Shown here: positions 1-14,035 of the stretch, in pieces
Position numbering within the stretch: position 1 is the stretch's first letter
Layout of the letters: each line of letters begins with the position of its first letter
Assembly (NCBI RefSeq): GCF_014192285.1
Contig: NZ_JACHXQ010000001.1
Location: 496,001 to 560,000, forward strand
Direction of reading: 5' to 3'
DNA from: Halomonas fontilapidosi
GTDB lineage: Bacteria; Pseudomonadota; Gammaproteobacteria; Pseudomonadales; Halomonadaceae
DNA: 64,000 nucleotides
Notes under the pieces: generated by a model
Databases searched by the model: none
What the model was told of the DNA's origin: nothing
Seen by the model: only the letters and a program-made list of their open reading frames with translations
Position numbers and translations under genes: made by a program

Positions 1-1
1 G

Positions 2-580
2 GTGATGCTGTTCCATTACGGCATCACGCCCGACCTCTCCATCGTCAGCATCATCACCTTCCTGCTGCCGAGCGTGGCGCTGCTCTCCAACTTGCCCCAG
101 GGGCCGCGCTGGACGCTGCGACGCGTGCACCAGCACACCCTCGTTCGATTGCCGGCCATGCGTGGTGAGATCTCCCTGTTCCTGTGTGCCGGGCTACTGA
201 CCCAGGGGCTATCGACCTTCATCGCCGCCGCCACCGACAGCAGCTGGACGCTGTTTGCCCATTTCGGTCCCGTGCAGGCCATCGCCAGCTTCCTGGCCAT
301 CGTGATCAGTGCCGCAGCCGGCCTGCACCCCATCATCGGCGTGTCGGTCCTCGCCTCGATGCTCGACCTGGATGGCGGACGACAGACCCTCTTCGCTTTC
401 GTGGCCCTGGCCTCCTGGGCGGTCGGCACCAGCGTCGGCCCGCTCTCCGGCATCAACCTCTCGCTGCAGGGACGCTACGGCGTCAGTGGAACTACGATGA
501 TGCGCCACAACCTCGGCTATGCCGCGATCATGACGCTACTGGTGGTGGGGGCCATTGTGGTGATGGAAGCAAGCCTTTAA
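2..580 (+). CDS. C-terminal part of a polytopic inner-membrane protein (5' end outside window)
   Basis: The reading frame is open from the left edge, so only the last ~192 residues are visible; the GTG at base 2 is probably an internal codon. The sequence is strongly hydrophobic, with about five predicted membrane helices separated by short loops. A basic cytoplasmic-looking loop sits near residues 35-50. A helix with the run GLHPIIGVSVLASM and a glycine/serine-rich re-entrant-looking stretch (GTSVGPLSG) resemble the pore loops of ion-transporter-superfamily permeases. I do not recognise the exact family, and the transporter reading is inference. It ends 38 bp from the convergent zinc-ribbon gene. 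Confidence 0.6.
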   Translation: MMLFHYGITPDLSIVSIITFLLPSVALLSNLPQGPRWTLRRVHQHTLVRLPAMRGEISLFLCAGLLTQGLSTFIAAATDSSWTLFAHFGPVQAIASFLAIVISAAAGLHPIIGVSVLASMLDLDGGRQTLFAFVALASWAVGTSVGPLSGINLSLQGRYGVSGTTMMRHNLGYAAIMTLLVVGAIVVMEASL

Positions 581-617
581 AGGCATTAGAAAGGCCGCCC
601 CATGGGAAGCCACCTTC

Positions 618-3979
<3,362 letters not shown>

Positions 3980-4006
3980 ACGCCGGACCCTGACGGGGAG
4001 AGTTCC

Positions 4007-4498
4007 ATGCAGCGCCGCACCCTACTGCAATTTGGCCTCGCCACCGGCGCCTCCCTGGCGCTGGCCGGCTGCGGCTTTCGCCTGCGCGGCCTCGACCAGC
4101 CGGTGGTCGCCATCGATGTTCTGGCCCTTGAGGGCATGGACAGCGAGCTATCCCGTAAGGTTGTCCGCCGGCTGACGGAGGCCGGTACCCGCATCGATGG
4201 CCAGGCCGAGTACGTCCTCAACCTGGGGCCGGAACGCTTCCGCGAACGCTCGCTGAGCGTGCTCGAGAGTGGGCCGCGCGAGCTGGAGATATCCCTGGAG
4301 GTACCCTTCTCCGTGCAGCGCCGCGCCGACAGCGCGTACTTGCTCGACCAGCAGCGCCTGGAAGTCAGCGAGCGCCTAACCGTCAACAGCGACGAACTGC
4401 TGGCCCAGGACGACCTACGCGAGGAAGCGCGCGAGAGGCTGCGCGACGCCGCCGTGAGCCAGCTGATGAACCGCCTGCGCGCACTGGATATCTCGTGA
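4007..4498 (+). CDS. lptE: LPS-assembly lipoprotein LptE, 163 aa
   Basis: Outer-membrane lipoprotein that plugs LptD and helps insert LPS at the cell surface. The N-terminus is a lipoprotein signal with a lipobox ending LALAGC (Cys near residue 23) followed by GFRLRG, a hallmark of LptE/RlpB proteins. The rest is a small alpha/beta domain of normal family length. A GGGGAG ribosome binding site precedes the ATG. It sits between leuS and holA, its conserved position. Asp is absent at +2 after the lipid Cys (it is Gly), consistent with outer-membrane sorting. Confidence 0.95.
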   Translation: MQRRTLLQFGLATGASLALAGCGFRLRGLDQPVVAIDVLALEGMDSELSRKVVRRLTEAGTRIDGQAEYVLNLGPERFRERSLSVLESGPRELEISLEVPFSVQRRADSAYLLDQQRLEVSERLTVNSDELLAQDDLREEARERLRDAAVSQLMNRLRALDIS

Positions 4499-4508
4499 AG
4501 GTCCGTTC

Positions 4509-5567
4509 GTGAAGGTATTTGCCGACAAGCTAGAGGATGCGCTGGCCAAGAAACTGCCGCCGGTGGTGATCGTCGCCGGCGAGGAGCCGCTGCAGCACGT
4601 CGAGGCCTGCGATGCCGTTCGCGCCGCTTCCCGCCAGGCCGGCATAGAGGAGCGCGAAATCCTGCACGTGGAAGCCAACTTCGCCTGGGGACGCCTGACC
4701 GAAGCGGCCGCCAACCTCTCGCTGTTCGCTACCCGGAGGCTCATCGAAGTGCGGCTGGGCAGCGGCAAGCCCGGCCAGGATGGCGCCAAGGCGCTGCGTG
4801 ACTACGCCGAATCCCTCAAAGACAGCGATGACGTCCTGCTGCTCTCCACCGGCAAGCTCGACTATCGCGAACAGAAGAGCGCCTGGTTCAAGGCCTTGGA
4901 CAAGATCGGGCTCTTCGTGCCGGTATGGCCAGTGGATGCCTCGCGGCTGGGCTTCTGGCTACGCGATCGCGCCTCCCGCCATGGCCTCTCGCTGGACCTC
5001 GACGCCGCCCGACTGCTCGGCGAGCGCACCGAAGGCAATCTGCTGGCCGCCGATCAGGAACTGCAGAAGCTGGCCCTGATGCTGCCGCCGGGCGCGCGGA
5101 TCGGCGCCCGGGAAGTCGCCGGCGGCGTCGAGGACAGCGCCCGCTATGACGTCTTCACCCTGATGGACGCCTGCCTTAAAGGCGAGCGGGTGCGGGTCAC
5201 GCGGATCATGGCCGGCCTGCGCGGCGAAGGCGTCGAGGCGCCCATCGTGCTGTGGGCGCTGTCGCGGGAGCTGCGGCTGCTGCTCTCCCTCCAGCAGCAC
5301 CTCGACCAGGGCCAGAGCCTCGAGCATGCCTGCAAGGCCCAGAAGCCGCCGATCTTCGAGAAACGCCGCCCCGCCTACCAGCAGGCCCTCGCCCGGCTAC
5401 CTCTCAAGCGGCTGCACAAGCTGCTGCTGTTCGCCCAGCGCCTGGACCTGGCCATCAAAGGCGGCGGCAGCGTGCCGCTGTGGGATGGCCTGCACGACCT
5501 GGCGCTGACCCTGGCCGGCGGCCGCGGCCTGCTCGCCGAGCTGCCCTCCTCTTATCGGATCGGCTGA
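4509..5567 (+). CDS. holA: DNA polymerase III delta subunit, 352 aa
   Basis: The clamp-loader 'wrench' that opens the beta sliding clamp. The N-terminal region contains the typical PPVVIVAGEEPL(Q) stretch in place of a P-loop, as expected for HolA, followed by the AAA+-like fold and a C-terminal collar domain with conserved LPLKRLHKLL and a final basic helix. Length fits the family (~340-350 aa). The start is GTG at 4509, 10 bp after lptE. The order leuS-lptE-holA supports the assignment independently of sequence. Confidence 0.96.
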   Translation: MKVFADKLEDALAKKLPPVVIVAGEEPLQHVEACDAVRAASRQAGIEEREILHVEANFAWGRLTEAAANLSLFATRRLIEVRLGSGKPGQDGAKALRDYAESLKDSDDVLLLSTGKLDYREQKSAWFKALDKIGLFVPVWPVDASRLGFWLRDRASRHGLSLDLDAARLLGERTEGNLLAADQELQKLALMLPPGARIGAREVAGGVEDSARYDVFTLMDACLKGERVRVTRIMAGLRGEGVEAPIVLWALSRELRLLLSLQQHLDQGQSLEHACKAQKPPIFEKRRPAYQQALARLPLKRLHKLLLFAQRLDLAIKGGGSVPLWDGLHDLALTLAGGRGLLAELPSSYRIG

Positions 5568-5597
5568 ACTGGCTCCCAACTCCCCTCCCACAAGGGC

Positions 5598-5627
5598 ATG
5601 AAATTTCACATCATTCCGTCCTATACT
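5598..5627 (+). promoter_or_regulatory. candidate sigma70 promoter for the PA2779/PA2778-type pair
   Basis: A good -10 box TATACT (5622-5627) lies 18 bp after ATGAAA (5598-5603), a weak -35. It falls in the ~150 bp gap after holA and ~90 bp before the next ATG. Read by eye only; no transcription data. Confidence 0.4.
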
Positions 5628-5716
5628 GGTGAGGAATCGTTCTCTCGGCGTCCTGCACGGAGGCAAACGCCGAGGCCTGGAATCGGAAGCCCAATTTGAG
5701 AAGAAGGAACACCGAC

Positions 5717-6115
5717 ATGATGAAAAAACTCTATCGTTACCTCAGCCCGCTGTTGATCGCCGCGCTGGTGCTTGGCAGCCTCCCGGTAGCCGCCGCGCCT
5801 GCCAGTACAGACAGTGGCCTGGTGAGCACCCAGGAGGCGCTGACGACCGAGCGCGTCCAGCAAGACCGGGAACGGATCCATGAGGTTCTCGCGCGTGACG
5901 ATGTTCAGCAGCAGCTGGTCGCTCAGGGCGTTGACCCAGCCCAGGTCGAAGCCCGTGTCGCGGCCCTCTCCGATGCGGAAGCTGCCCAAATGGCCGAGCA
6001 ACTCGAGCAGCTGCCAGCCGGCGCCAGCGTGGTCGGAGCTCTCTTCGCCGTTTTCGTGATCCTGCTGGTTACTGACATTCTCGGCCTAACCGACGTTTAT
6101 CCCTTTACCCGCTGA
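5717..6115 (+). CDS. PA2779 family protein, 132 aa, secreted/membrane-anchored, function unknown
   Basis: A small protein with a Sec-type signal (MMKKLYRYLSPLL, cleavage likely after AAA near residue 27). A charged helical middle is rich in Gln, Glu and Arg (VQQDRERIHEVL...). A hydrophobic C-terminal helix at about residues 103-121 precedes the short tail LTDVYPFTR. This profile, and the C39-like peptidase gene starting 5 bp downstream, match the PA2779-PA2778 pair of Pseudomonas. The ATG at 5717 was chosen because it begins the signal peptide; an in-frame ATG seven codons upstream would weaken it. A processing substrate or partner of the peptidase is an inference. Confidence 0.8.
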   Translation: MMKKLYRYLSPLLIAALVLGSLPVAAAPASTDSGLVSTQEALTTERVQQDRERIHEVLARDDVQQQLVAQGVDPAQVEARVAALSDAEAAQMAEQLEQLPAGASVVGALFAVFVILLVTDILGLTDVYPFTR

Positions 6116-6119
6116 TTGG

Positions 6120-7109
6120 ATGCGTCGTATGACCCCATGCCCTATCAGGCATCACGCCAACACGCTCCGCAAGAACGCCCGTGCCCCGGGCGTTCTTGCG
6201 TTGGTGCTGATGATGCTCAATATCGCCGGCTGTGCCAGCACACCTGAGCTTTCGGAGTCCACGAGTCAGAAGCTGCCCCAACAGACGCTGCTCGAAGAGG
6301 TCCCCTTCCACGGCCAACGCGACTACCAGTGCGGCCCGGCCTCGCTTGCCATGGTGCTCAACGCCTCTGGCGTGCCCGTGGACCTCGACACGTTGATCCC
6401 GCAGGTCTTCCTCCCCGGTCGCGAAGGCAGCGTTCAACCCGAGATGCTGGCTACCACACGCCGGCACGGCCGCATCCCCTTTGTGATCAACGGCGGTTTC
6501 GATGCGCTACTGACCGAGATCGATGCCGGCCATCCGGTGGTGGTAATGCAGAACCTGTCGTTGCCGACCTGGCCGGTCTGGCACTATGCCGTCGCCATCG
6601 GCTTTGATCGGGAGGAGGAAACGCTGATCCTTCACAGCGGCATGGAGCCGGAGCGAATGACCTCCTTCACGCGCTTCGATGCCACTTGGGCCCGCAGCGA
6701 TCGATGGGCCTTCATCGCCCTGCCACCCGGCGACTTGCCCGCCACCACTGATGCAAAGAGCGCCCTGGAGGCCATTGCCGACTTCGAACGCGTCCAGGGA
6801 GCAAAAGCTGCCATACCCGCCTGGGAGGCTTTCGTGGCACGGCACCCGACACAGGCCATGGGCCACTTCGCGCTGGGTAATGCCCGTAATGCCATCGGTG
6901 ATAGCCAGGGCGCCATCGAGGCCTTCGAGGATGCCGTCAAAGCGGATTCCGGCCTTGCCGTCGCCTGGCTCAACCTGGGGCTGCTGCATCGCGAGTTGGG
7001 GGAAGGCGACAAGGCCCACGAAGCCCTGCAGCGAGGGGCTACCATCCCCGGCGCCTGGCAGGAGCAGGCCAAGGAAGCCCTCGATGACCTGAAGATGGGA
7101 GGCGAGTAG
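6120..7109 (+). CDS. PA2778 family C39-like cysteine peptidase with TPR tail, lipoprotein, 329 aa
   Basis: N-terminal lipoprotein signal with lipobox MLNIAGC (Cys near residue 38). Next comes a C39-like papain-fold domain: the catalytic Cys is in YQCGPASLAMVL near residue 78 and the His in VWHYAVAIGFD near residue 160. The C-terminal ~120 residues form tetratricopeptide-like helices (GHFALGNARNAIGDSQGAIEAFEDAV and LNLGLLHRELGEGDKAHEAL). It should act at the periplasmic face of a membrane, possibly on the partner encoded 5 bp upstream. C39 peptidases usually cleave after double-glycine leaders; no such leader is obvious in the partner, so the substrate is unknown. Confidence 0.85.
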   Translation: MRRMTPCPIRHHANTLRKNARAPGVLALVLMMLNIAGCASTPELSESTSQKLPQQTLLEEVPFHGQRDYQCGPASLAMVLNASGVPVDLDTLIPQVFLPGREGSVQPEMLATTRRHGRIPFVINGGFDALLTEIDAGHPVVVMQNLSLPTWPVWHYAVAIGFDREEETLILHSGMEPERMTSFTRFDATWARSDRWAFIALPPGDLPATTDAKSALEAIADFERVQGAKAAIPAWEAFVARHPTQAMGHFALGNARNAIGDSQGAIEAFEDAVKADSGLAVAWLNLGLLHRELGEGDKAHEALQRGATIPGAWQEQAKEALDDLKMGGE

Positions 7110-7111
7110 CG

Positions 7112-7524
7112 ATGGCCTATGACATCGTGCTCAACCGGATCTATCAGCCGATAGCCGCCGAGGATGGTAATGGCGTCGGAGCGCGGGTGAGGCGGACGCA
7201 TCGCGAGTCGGTCAGTGCCAGACTCTCGCGGCGCTTGCCACGTGGCCAGAGACGATCGACCAGACTCGCGCACCAACTGGGGGAGATCAGCGCGGAAGTG
7301 TTTTTCACCCGCTACCGAGGAGAACTCCGCGAAGCGCCGGAGAATCTGATTCCGCTGATGCGCCACGCCCGACAAGGTCGGCTGACACTGCTCTCGGCGG
7401 CGCGGGACCTGGAAGGATAGCATCTTCCCGTTCTCAGCGAGGCTGTCCTGCAAGCGCTGCATCAGGAAGATGCGGCGGATCGTGAACTGGCCTCCCCACT
7501 CTGCTTCGCCCATCAGCGCCCTGG
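7112..7524 (+). pseudogene. DUF488 family gene, broken by an internal inversion and frameshifts
   Basis: The forward frame starts MAYDIVLNRIYQPIAAEDG and later reads GEISAEVFFTRYRGEL...LIPLMRHARQGRLTLLSAARDLEG, both typical of short DUF488 proteins. The family signature VDRLWPRG is missing from the forward strand but is encoded on the opposite strand at 7260-7237, continuing KRRESLALTD and, after a small indel, RDASASPALRR. Flipping about 7166-7274 restores the expected order. The forward frame stops at 7420, but a one-base shift continues SHLPVLSEAVLQAL to the IS boundary at 7525. The start lies 2 bp after the PA2778-type gene, so it may once have been co-transcribed. Function of DUF488 is unknown. 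Confidence 0.8.
7166..7274. other. ~109 bp inverted segment inside the DUF488 pseudogene
   Basis: Read on the minus strand, this segment encodes GARV (one base missing) LVDRLWPRGKRRES...RDASASPALRRHY. When it is reversed in place, the left junction reads ...AAEDG|ARV and the right junction reads ...RRHY|QLGEIS, in frame with the downstream sequence. The ends share only the short inverted match TGGT (7165-7168) / ACCA (7272-7275). Boundaries are therefore inferred from restored coding sense, to within a few bases. Confidence 0.75.
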
Positions 7525-7553
7525 TGAACCGTACCGGGATTCCCGGAGGCTCC
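7525..7553 (+). repeat. left terminal inverted repeat of the IS3-family element
   Basis: 29 bp matching the reverse complement of 8824-8852 at 24 positions, with the outer 13 bases identical. It defines the left end of the element. Confidence 0.85.
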
Positions 7554-7574
7554 AAACCTTGAGAGGATGGAGCC

Positions 7575-8813
<1,239 letters not shown>

Positions 8814-8823
8814 CTCAAACCAA

Positions 8824-8852
8824 CGAGTCTCCGAGAAAGCCGGTACGGTTCA
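8824..8852 (-). repeat. right terminal inverted repeat of the IS3-family element
   Basis: Reverse complement of the left repeat at 7525-7553 (24 of 29 positions match). Ends in ...GGTTCA. It defines the right end of the element. Confidence 0.85.
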
Positions 8853-8890
8853 CGCTGCTCCTTCTGCCCGGGTTTCCGTCAGCGGTACGT

Positions 8891-8923
8891 AAAAAAGGAT
8901 CAAGAGCCGCCGGCCCTTGATCC
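8891..8923 (-). terminator. rho-independent terminator downstream of nqrM
   Basis: On the minus strand, an 8-bp stem GGATCAAG/CTTGATCC (8897-8904 with 8916-8923), extended by a GC-rich loop region, is followed by six T residues (8896-8891). It lies 21 bp beyond the nqrM stop. Confidence 0.8.
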
Positions 8924-8944
8924 TCGTCGTTCATGTATCGGCCT

Positions 8945-9199
8945 TCAGCGCCGGGTGGCGTCGTACCCCAGATCGGCACCGCGGCTTTCGTCGCTGCGAC
9001 GGCGGGCGCTGGTCTTCTTGCGGTTCTCTTCCTCGCAGACCTCGTCCCTGCCGCCGCAGACGTCGCAGCCTTCCTTGAGGCCCAGTTGGTTGAGGCCGCC
9101 GCAGGTGCCGGCAATGGGCTTGCGCCCCATGATCACGCCCACGGCCATGGCGGCCACGATCAGCAGCATGAAGGCGAATGCCATCAGGTAAACGGTCAT
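8945..9199 (-). CDS. nqrM: Na+-NQR maturation factor NqrM, 84 aa
   Basis: A one-helix membrane protein (hydrophobic residues ~5-24) followed by a cysteine-rich stretch: GTCGGL, then CDVCGG, then a further Cys in DEVCEEE. This matches NqrM (formerly DUF539), which delivers or inserts iron for the Fe centre between NqrD and NqrE. The tail is polar and basic. It follows nqrF on the same strand after a ~196 bp gap that contains a terminator hairpin. It may therefore be read from its own promoter or by read-through. The ATG at 9199 has AGGAGCCC upstream. Confidence 0.93.
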   Translation of the reverse strand: MTVYLMAFAFMLLIVAAMAVGVIMGRKPIAGTCGGLNQLGLKEGCDVCGGRDEVCEEENRKKTSARRRSDESRGADLGYDATRR

Positions 9200-9346
9200 T
9201 GCAGGGCTCCTCGTTAGTGAAAAGGGCTGGCTGTCTTGCCTGTATGACAACGCTGACGCGCTTGAGGTCCACAGGCCAGGAATCTGGTGCCTGAGATGCC
9301 GACTGCGGATATTGGCGAGGCGATCGGCATGTCGGGCAGCAGATAC

Positions 9347-9372
9347 AAAGGGGCCGGCCTGGTGGCCGGCCC
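9347..9372 (-). terminator. terminator-like hairpin between nqrF and nqrM
   Basis: Minus-strand stem GGGCCGGCC/GGCCGGCCC (9364-9372 with 9351-9359, loop ACCA), followed by CTTTGT (three Ts at 9349-9347). It probably ends or attenuates nqrABCDEF transcripts. Confidence 0.6.
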
Positions 9373-9395
9373 GGGGTTCGCCGTGTGGCGAGAGA

Positions 9396-10628
9396 TCAAC
9401 CGCCGAAGTCGTCCAGCAGGATGTTCTCGGGTTCCACGCCAAGATCGATCAACAGCTTGATCACCGAGGCGTTCATCATGGGCGGCCCGCACATGTAGTA
9501 CTCGCAATCCTCGGGAGCGGGATGATCCTTGAGGTAGTCCTCATAGAGAACGTTGTGGATGAAGCCGGTCGGGCCTTCCCAGTTGTCCTCGGGCTGCGGG
9601 TCGGAGAGCGCCAGGTGCCACTCGAAGTTGGGGAACTCCTCGGCGAGCTGGTCGTACTCCTCGTTGTAGAAGGTCTCGCGCCAGGAGCGCGCGCCGTACC
9701 AGAAGGAGATCTTGCGGTCGGTCTTGATCCGCTTGAGCTGGTCGAAGATGTGGCTGCGCATCGGCGCCATGCCGGCCCCGCCGCCGATGAAGATCATCTC
9801 GGCGTCGGTGTCCTTGGCGAAGAATTCGCCGAAGGGCCCCATCACAGTGACCTTGTCACCCGGCTTCAGCGCGAAGACGTAGGTGGACATCAGCCCCGGC
9901 GGGTAGTCGGTGTTGGGCGGCGGCGTGGCGATACGGATGTTGAACTTGAGGATGCCCTTCTCTTCCGGATAGTTCGCCATGGAGTAGGCGCGGATGATTT
10001 CCTCGTTGTTCTTGTGGGAGATGTTGAACAGCCCAAACTTCTCCCAGTCGCCCCGGTACTCCTCCTCGATATCGAAGTCGGAGAACTTGATGTCGTAGGG
10101 CGGCGCCACCAGCTGCACGTAGCCGCCGGCGCGGAAGGCCACTTCCTCGCCCTCGGGCAGCTTGAGGTTGAGCTCCTTGATGAAGGTGGCGACGTTGGGG
10201 TTCTCGATGACCTCGCACTCCCACTGCTTGACGCCGAAGACCTCCTCGGGCACCTCGATCTTCATGTCCTGCTTCACCGGCACCTGGCAGGAGAGGCGCC
10301 AGCCTTCCTTCTTCTCGCGCAGGGTGAAGTGAGACTCCTCGGTGGGCAGGATGGCACCGCCACCCTCGTCCACGCGGCACTTGCACTGGGCGCAGGAGCC
10401 GCCGCCGCCGCAGGCGGAAGAGAGGAAGATGCCGTTGGCGGCCAGGGTGTTGAGCAGCTTGCCGCCGGCCTGGGTGGTCAGGGTGTGGTCGGGGTCGCCG
10501 TTGACCTCGATGGTCACGTCCCCGGTGCTGACGAGCCTACTACGGGCAGCCAGGATCACCAGAACCAGGCCGATGACGACCAGGGTGAACATGACCACAC
10601 CGAGCAAGATGACTGTTGTATCAACCAT
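9396..10628 (-). CDS. nqrF: Na+-translocating NADH:quinone reductase subunit F, 410 aa
   Basis: Entry subunit: oxidises NADH through FAD and a [2Fe-2S] cluster. One N-terminal membrane helix (residues ~5-25) is followed by a ferredoxin domain with [14 protein letters not shown] plus a later CQV as cluster ligands. Next are a flavin-binding domain (RAYSMANYP) and an NADH domain ([26 protein letters not shown]). Length is that of the family (~407). It is the last of the nqrABCDEF block, 72 bp after nqrE. Confidence 0.98.
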   Translation of the reverse strand: MVDTTVILLGVVMFTLVVIGLVLVILAARSRLVSTGDVTIEVNGDPDHTLTTQAGGKLLNTLAANGIFLSSACGGGGSCAQCKCRVDEGGGAILPTEESHFTLREKKEGWRLSCQVPVKQDMKIEVPEEVFGVKQWECEVIENPNVATFIKELNLKLPEGEEVAFRAGGYVQLVAPPYDIKFSDFDIEEEYRGDWEKFGLFNISHKNNEEIIRAYSMANYPEEKGILKFNIRIATPPPNTDYPPGLMSTYVFALKPGDKVTVMGPFGEFFAKDTDAEMIFIGGGAGMAPMRSHIFDQLKRIKTDRKISFWYGARSWRETFYNEEYDQLAEEFPNFEWHLALSDPQPEDNWEGPTGFIHNVLYEDYLKDHPAPEDCEYYMCGPPMMNASVIKLLIDLGVEPENILLDDFGG

Positions 10629-10700
10629 GTCGGGTTCCTATTGCTAGACGTTGCCTGGGCCCCGGCGGCACCTGCCGCCGCCGGGCGCGCACAACCTGCC

Positions 10701-11318
<618 letters not shown>

Positions 11319-11319
11319 G

Positions 11320-11988
11320 TTACACGGCCTCCTTCGGCTGAGTGTTGGGCTTCATCTGGAACTCGTTCTCCTCGACCTGTTCCGGGTTGACGGAGCGCAG
11401 CACCCAGATGATCAGGCCGATGATGAAGAACGCCGACGGCGGCAGCAGCAGCAGGCCGTTGGGCACGTACCAGCCGCCATCCTGCACCGGCTGCAGCACG
11501 GTGAAGCCGAACACGCTGCCGGCCCCCAGCAGTTCACGGAAGAAGCCCACGGTCATCAGGATGAAGCCGTAGCCCAGGCCATTGCCGACGCCGTCCAGGA
11601 AGGACATTCCCGGGGTGTTGGTCATGGCGAAGCCTTCGGCGCGGCCCATCACGATGCAGTTGGTGATGATCAGCCCGACAAACACCGAGAGCTGCTTGGA
11701 CATCTCGTAGGCGTAGGCCTTGAGGATCTGGTCGACCACGATGACCAGCGAGGCGATGATGGTCATCTGCACGATGATGCGGATGGAGGACGGGATGTGG
11801 TGACGGATCAGCGACACGAACAGGTTCGAGAAGGCCGTCACGAAGATCACCGCCAGCGTCATGACCAGTGACACGCTCATGCTGGTGGTTACCGCCAGCG
11901 CCGAACAGATCCCCAGAATCTGCAGGGCAATGGGGTTGTTCTTGAAGATCGGCGTCGTCAGGACGCTTTTTGCGTTCGCAGCAGACAT
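11320..11988 (-). CDS. nqrD: Na+-translocating NADH:quinone reductase subunit D, 222 aa
   Basis: Six-helix membrane subunit, inverted paralogue of NqrE. It has the signatures [20 protein letters not shown] with a conserved Cys, and [15 protein letters not shown] with the second conserved Cys. Length is typical (~210-220). It sits 2 bp after nqrC within the operon. The C-terminal tail after the last helix is polar ([15 protein letters not shown]). Confidence 0.97.
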   Translation of the reverse strand: MSAANAKSVLTTPIFKNNPIALQILGICSALAVTTSMSVSLVMTLAVIFVTAFSNLFVSLIRHHIPSSIRIIVQMTIIASLVIVVDQILKAYAYEMSKQLSVFVGLIITNCIVMGRAEGFAMTNTPGMSFLDGVGNGLGYGFILMTVGFFRELLGAGSVFGFTVLQPVQDGGWYVPNGLLLLPPSAFFIIGLIIWVLRSVNPEQVEENEFQMKPNTQPKEAV

Positions 11989-11990
11989 GA

Positions 11991-12809
11991 TCAGGCTCCT
12001 TCACTTTCAAGTTCGGCGTCGGTGCCCTCGGCCACGTTCGCGTTGGTGCCTTCACGGAACCGCGCCAGGTACTCACCGAAGCCCTGAGGGCTGAGCCAGA
12101 AGTGCAGCATGTTGGTCACGCCCTTGCTGGTCAGGGTGGCGCCGGAGAGCGCGTCGACCTCTGTCTCGCCGCTGGCACCGCCCTTGACCAGACTGATGGC
12201 CGGTTGCAGCTCACCTTCCTCGTCGTAGATCTCCTTGCCTTCCCACTGTGCCTGCCAGCGCGGGTTGTTGACCTCGGCACCCAGGCCGGGGGTCTCGCTG
12301 TGCTCGTAGTAGGTGATGCCGACGATGGTGTTGCCGTCGCCCTCCACGGAGAGGAAACCGCGCATCAGCCCCCACAGGCCCTGGCCGCGAATCGGCAGGA
12401 TGATCTGCTCGGGGTCGTTGGGATCGCCGACCAGGTAGACGGTGCTGTAGAGCTCCTGACGCGAGAGACCGGCGATATCCTTCTCCCCCGACAGCGTCCG
12501 GCCGCTGGCCGGATCCCGACGCGCTTCGAAGGCGTTGTAGGTCGCCGGGTCATGCTCTTCGCTGTATTCACCGGTTTCCAGGTTCACCACGCGCGGCGTG
12601 ATCGTCGACTCGAAGGTCTCGTTCACGTCCATGCCGGGCTCGTAGAGCTGGGCCACGTTAAGGATGTTGGTCTTGCGGTCGAGCTCCTGGTTGAACTCCT
12701 GCTTGGAACGCAGGGCCACCGCCGCGGTAGAGACGATGATCGAACACACAATACAAAGTGCGAACGCCACCGTCAGGATCTTCTTGATGGAGTTGTTGCT
12801 CTGTGCCAT
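11991..12809 (-). CDS. nqrC: Na+-translocating NADH:quinone reductase subunit C, 272 aa
   Basis: One N-terminal membrane helix and a periplasmic FMN-binding domain. FMN is attached covalently to the Thr of the S(G)AT motif, seen here as [13 protein letters not shown] near residue 223. Its first base overlaps the nqrB stop (ATGA). The C-terminus carries a short acidic extension ([15 protein letters not shown]). The flavin transferase ApbE needed to load this subunit is not encoded in the window. Confidence 0.97.
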   Translation of the reverse strand: MAQSNNSIKKILTVAFALCIVCSIIVSTAAVALRSKQEFNQELDRKTNILNVAQLYEPGMDVNETFESTITPRVVNLETGEYSEEHDPATYNAFEARRDPASGRTLSGEKDIAGLSRQELYSTVYLVGDPNDPEQIILPIRGQGLWGLMRGFLSVEGDGNTIVGITYYEHSETPGLGAEVNNPRWQAQWEGKEIYDEEGELQPAISLVKGGASGETEVDALSGATLTSKGVTNMLHFWLSPQGFGEYLARFREGTNANVAEGTDAELESEGA

Positions 12810-14035
12810 CAGGCAGTCTCCTCGGCCGGCACACCGGTGCGCTGCATGCGGCGCTTGATGTTGGCCTGTACAAAGAAGTTGTCGATCAGCGGCGCGAACA
12901 GGTTGGCGAACAGGATCGCCAGCATGATGCCTTCAGGGAACGCCGGGTTGACGACGCGGATCAGCACCGTCATGACACCGATCAGCGCGCCGAAGATCAG
13001 GCGACCCTGGTTGGTCATGGAGGCGGAGACCGGATCGGTGGCCATGAACACCATGCCGAAGGCGAAGCCGCCGACCACCAGGTGCCAGTACCAGGGCATG
13101 GCGAACATCGGGTTGCTGTCGGAGCCGATCAGGTTGAAGAGCGCGCTGGTCGCGACCATGCCCAGGAACACCCCGAGCACGATCCGCCAGGAGGCGATCT
13201 TGGTCCACAGCAGCACCACGGCGCCGAGCAGGATCGCCAGCGTGGAGGTTTCTCCCACCGAACCCGGGATAAAGCCGAGGAAGGCATCCCACCAGCTGAA
13301 CTGGCTGGTGAGGGCCGCCATGCCGTCCGAGAAGGCAACGGAGAGCGCGGTGGCACCGGTGTAGCCGTCGGCCGCTACCCAGATCGCATCACCGGAGATC
13401 TGCGCCGGATAGGCGAAGTAGAGAAACGCACGGCCGGTCAGTGCCGGGTTGAGGAAGTTCTTGCCGGTGCCGCCGAAGATCTCCTTGCCGATCACGATAC
13501 CGAAGGTGATACCCAGAGCCACCTGCCACAGCGGGATGGTGGCGGGCAGGATCAGCGCGTAGAGCACGGAGGTAACGAAGAAGCCCTCGTTGACCTCGTG
13601 GCCACGCTTGATGGCGAACAGCACCTCCCAGAAGCCGCCGACCACGAAGGTCACCAGGTAGATCGGCAGGAAGTAGGTGGCGCCCAGTACGAAGTTGGCC
13701 CACAGGCTGCCCGGGTCATGACCGCCGGCCAGCGTCATCATGATCGCCTCGCGCCAGGTACCCATGGAGCTGAAGCCCTCGGCGATGGCGCTGTTGGCCT
13801 GCCAGCCGGCGGCCCACATGCCGAAGAACATCGCCGGGAAGGTACAGGCCCAGACGGTGATCATGATGCGCTTGAGGTCGACCCCGTCACGCACGTGCGC
13901 CGTGGTCTTGGCGACATCCGGCGGCGAGTAGAAGATCGTGTCCACCGCCTCGTAGAGGGGGTAGAACTTCTCGTACTTGCCGCCCTTGTGGAAGTGCGGC
14001 TCGAGATTGTCGAGTGTCTGTCGAATAGCCATCAT
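12809..14035 (-). CDS. nqrB: Na+-translocating NADH:quinone reductase subunit B, 408 aa
   Basis: Largest membrane subunit. It carries covalent FMN on the Thr of the SGAT-like motif (here [10 protein letters not shown], near residue 230) and riboflavin, and forms the main Na+ path with ten or so helices. The N-terminus [30 protein letters not shown] is the classic NqrB start. Its stop overlaps the nqrC start and its start overlaps the nqrA stop, so translation is coupled. Confidence 0.98.
   Translation of the reverse strand: MMAIRQTLDNLEPHFHKGGKYEKFYPLYEAVDTIFYSPPDVAKTTAHVRDGVDLKRIMITVWACTFPAMFFGMWAAGWQANSAIAEGFSSMGTWREAIMMTLAGGHDPGSLWANFVLGATYFLPIYLVTFVVGGFWEVLFAIKRGHEVNEGFFVTSVLYALILPATIPLWQVALGITFGIVIGKEIFGGTGKNFLNPALTGRAFLYFAYPAQISGDAIWVAADGYTGATALSVAFSDGMAALTSQFSWWDAFLGFIPGSVGETSTLAILLGAVVLLWTKIASWRIVLGVFLGMVATSALFNLIGSDSNPMFAMPWYWHLVVGGFAFGMVFMATDPVSASMTNQGRLIFGALIGVMTVLIRVVNPAFPEGIMLAILFANLFAPLIDNFFVQANIKRRMQRTGVPAEETA

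Noticed and set aside
7166..7274. Active DNA-inversion switch with its own recombinase
   Set aside because: The matching ends are only about 4 bp, no site-specific recombinase gene is nearby, and the gene carries extra frameshifts, so an old micro-inversion in a pseudogene is the simpler reading.
8881..8890. Target-site duplication for the IS3 element
   Set aside because: No 3-5 bp match was found between the sequences immediately outside the two inverted repeats.
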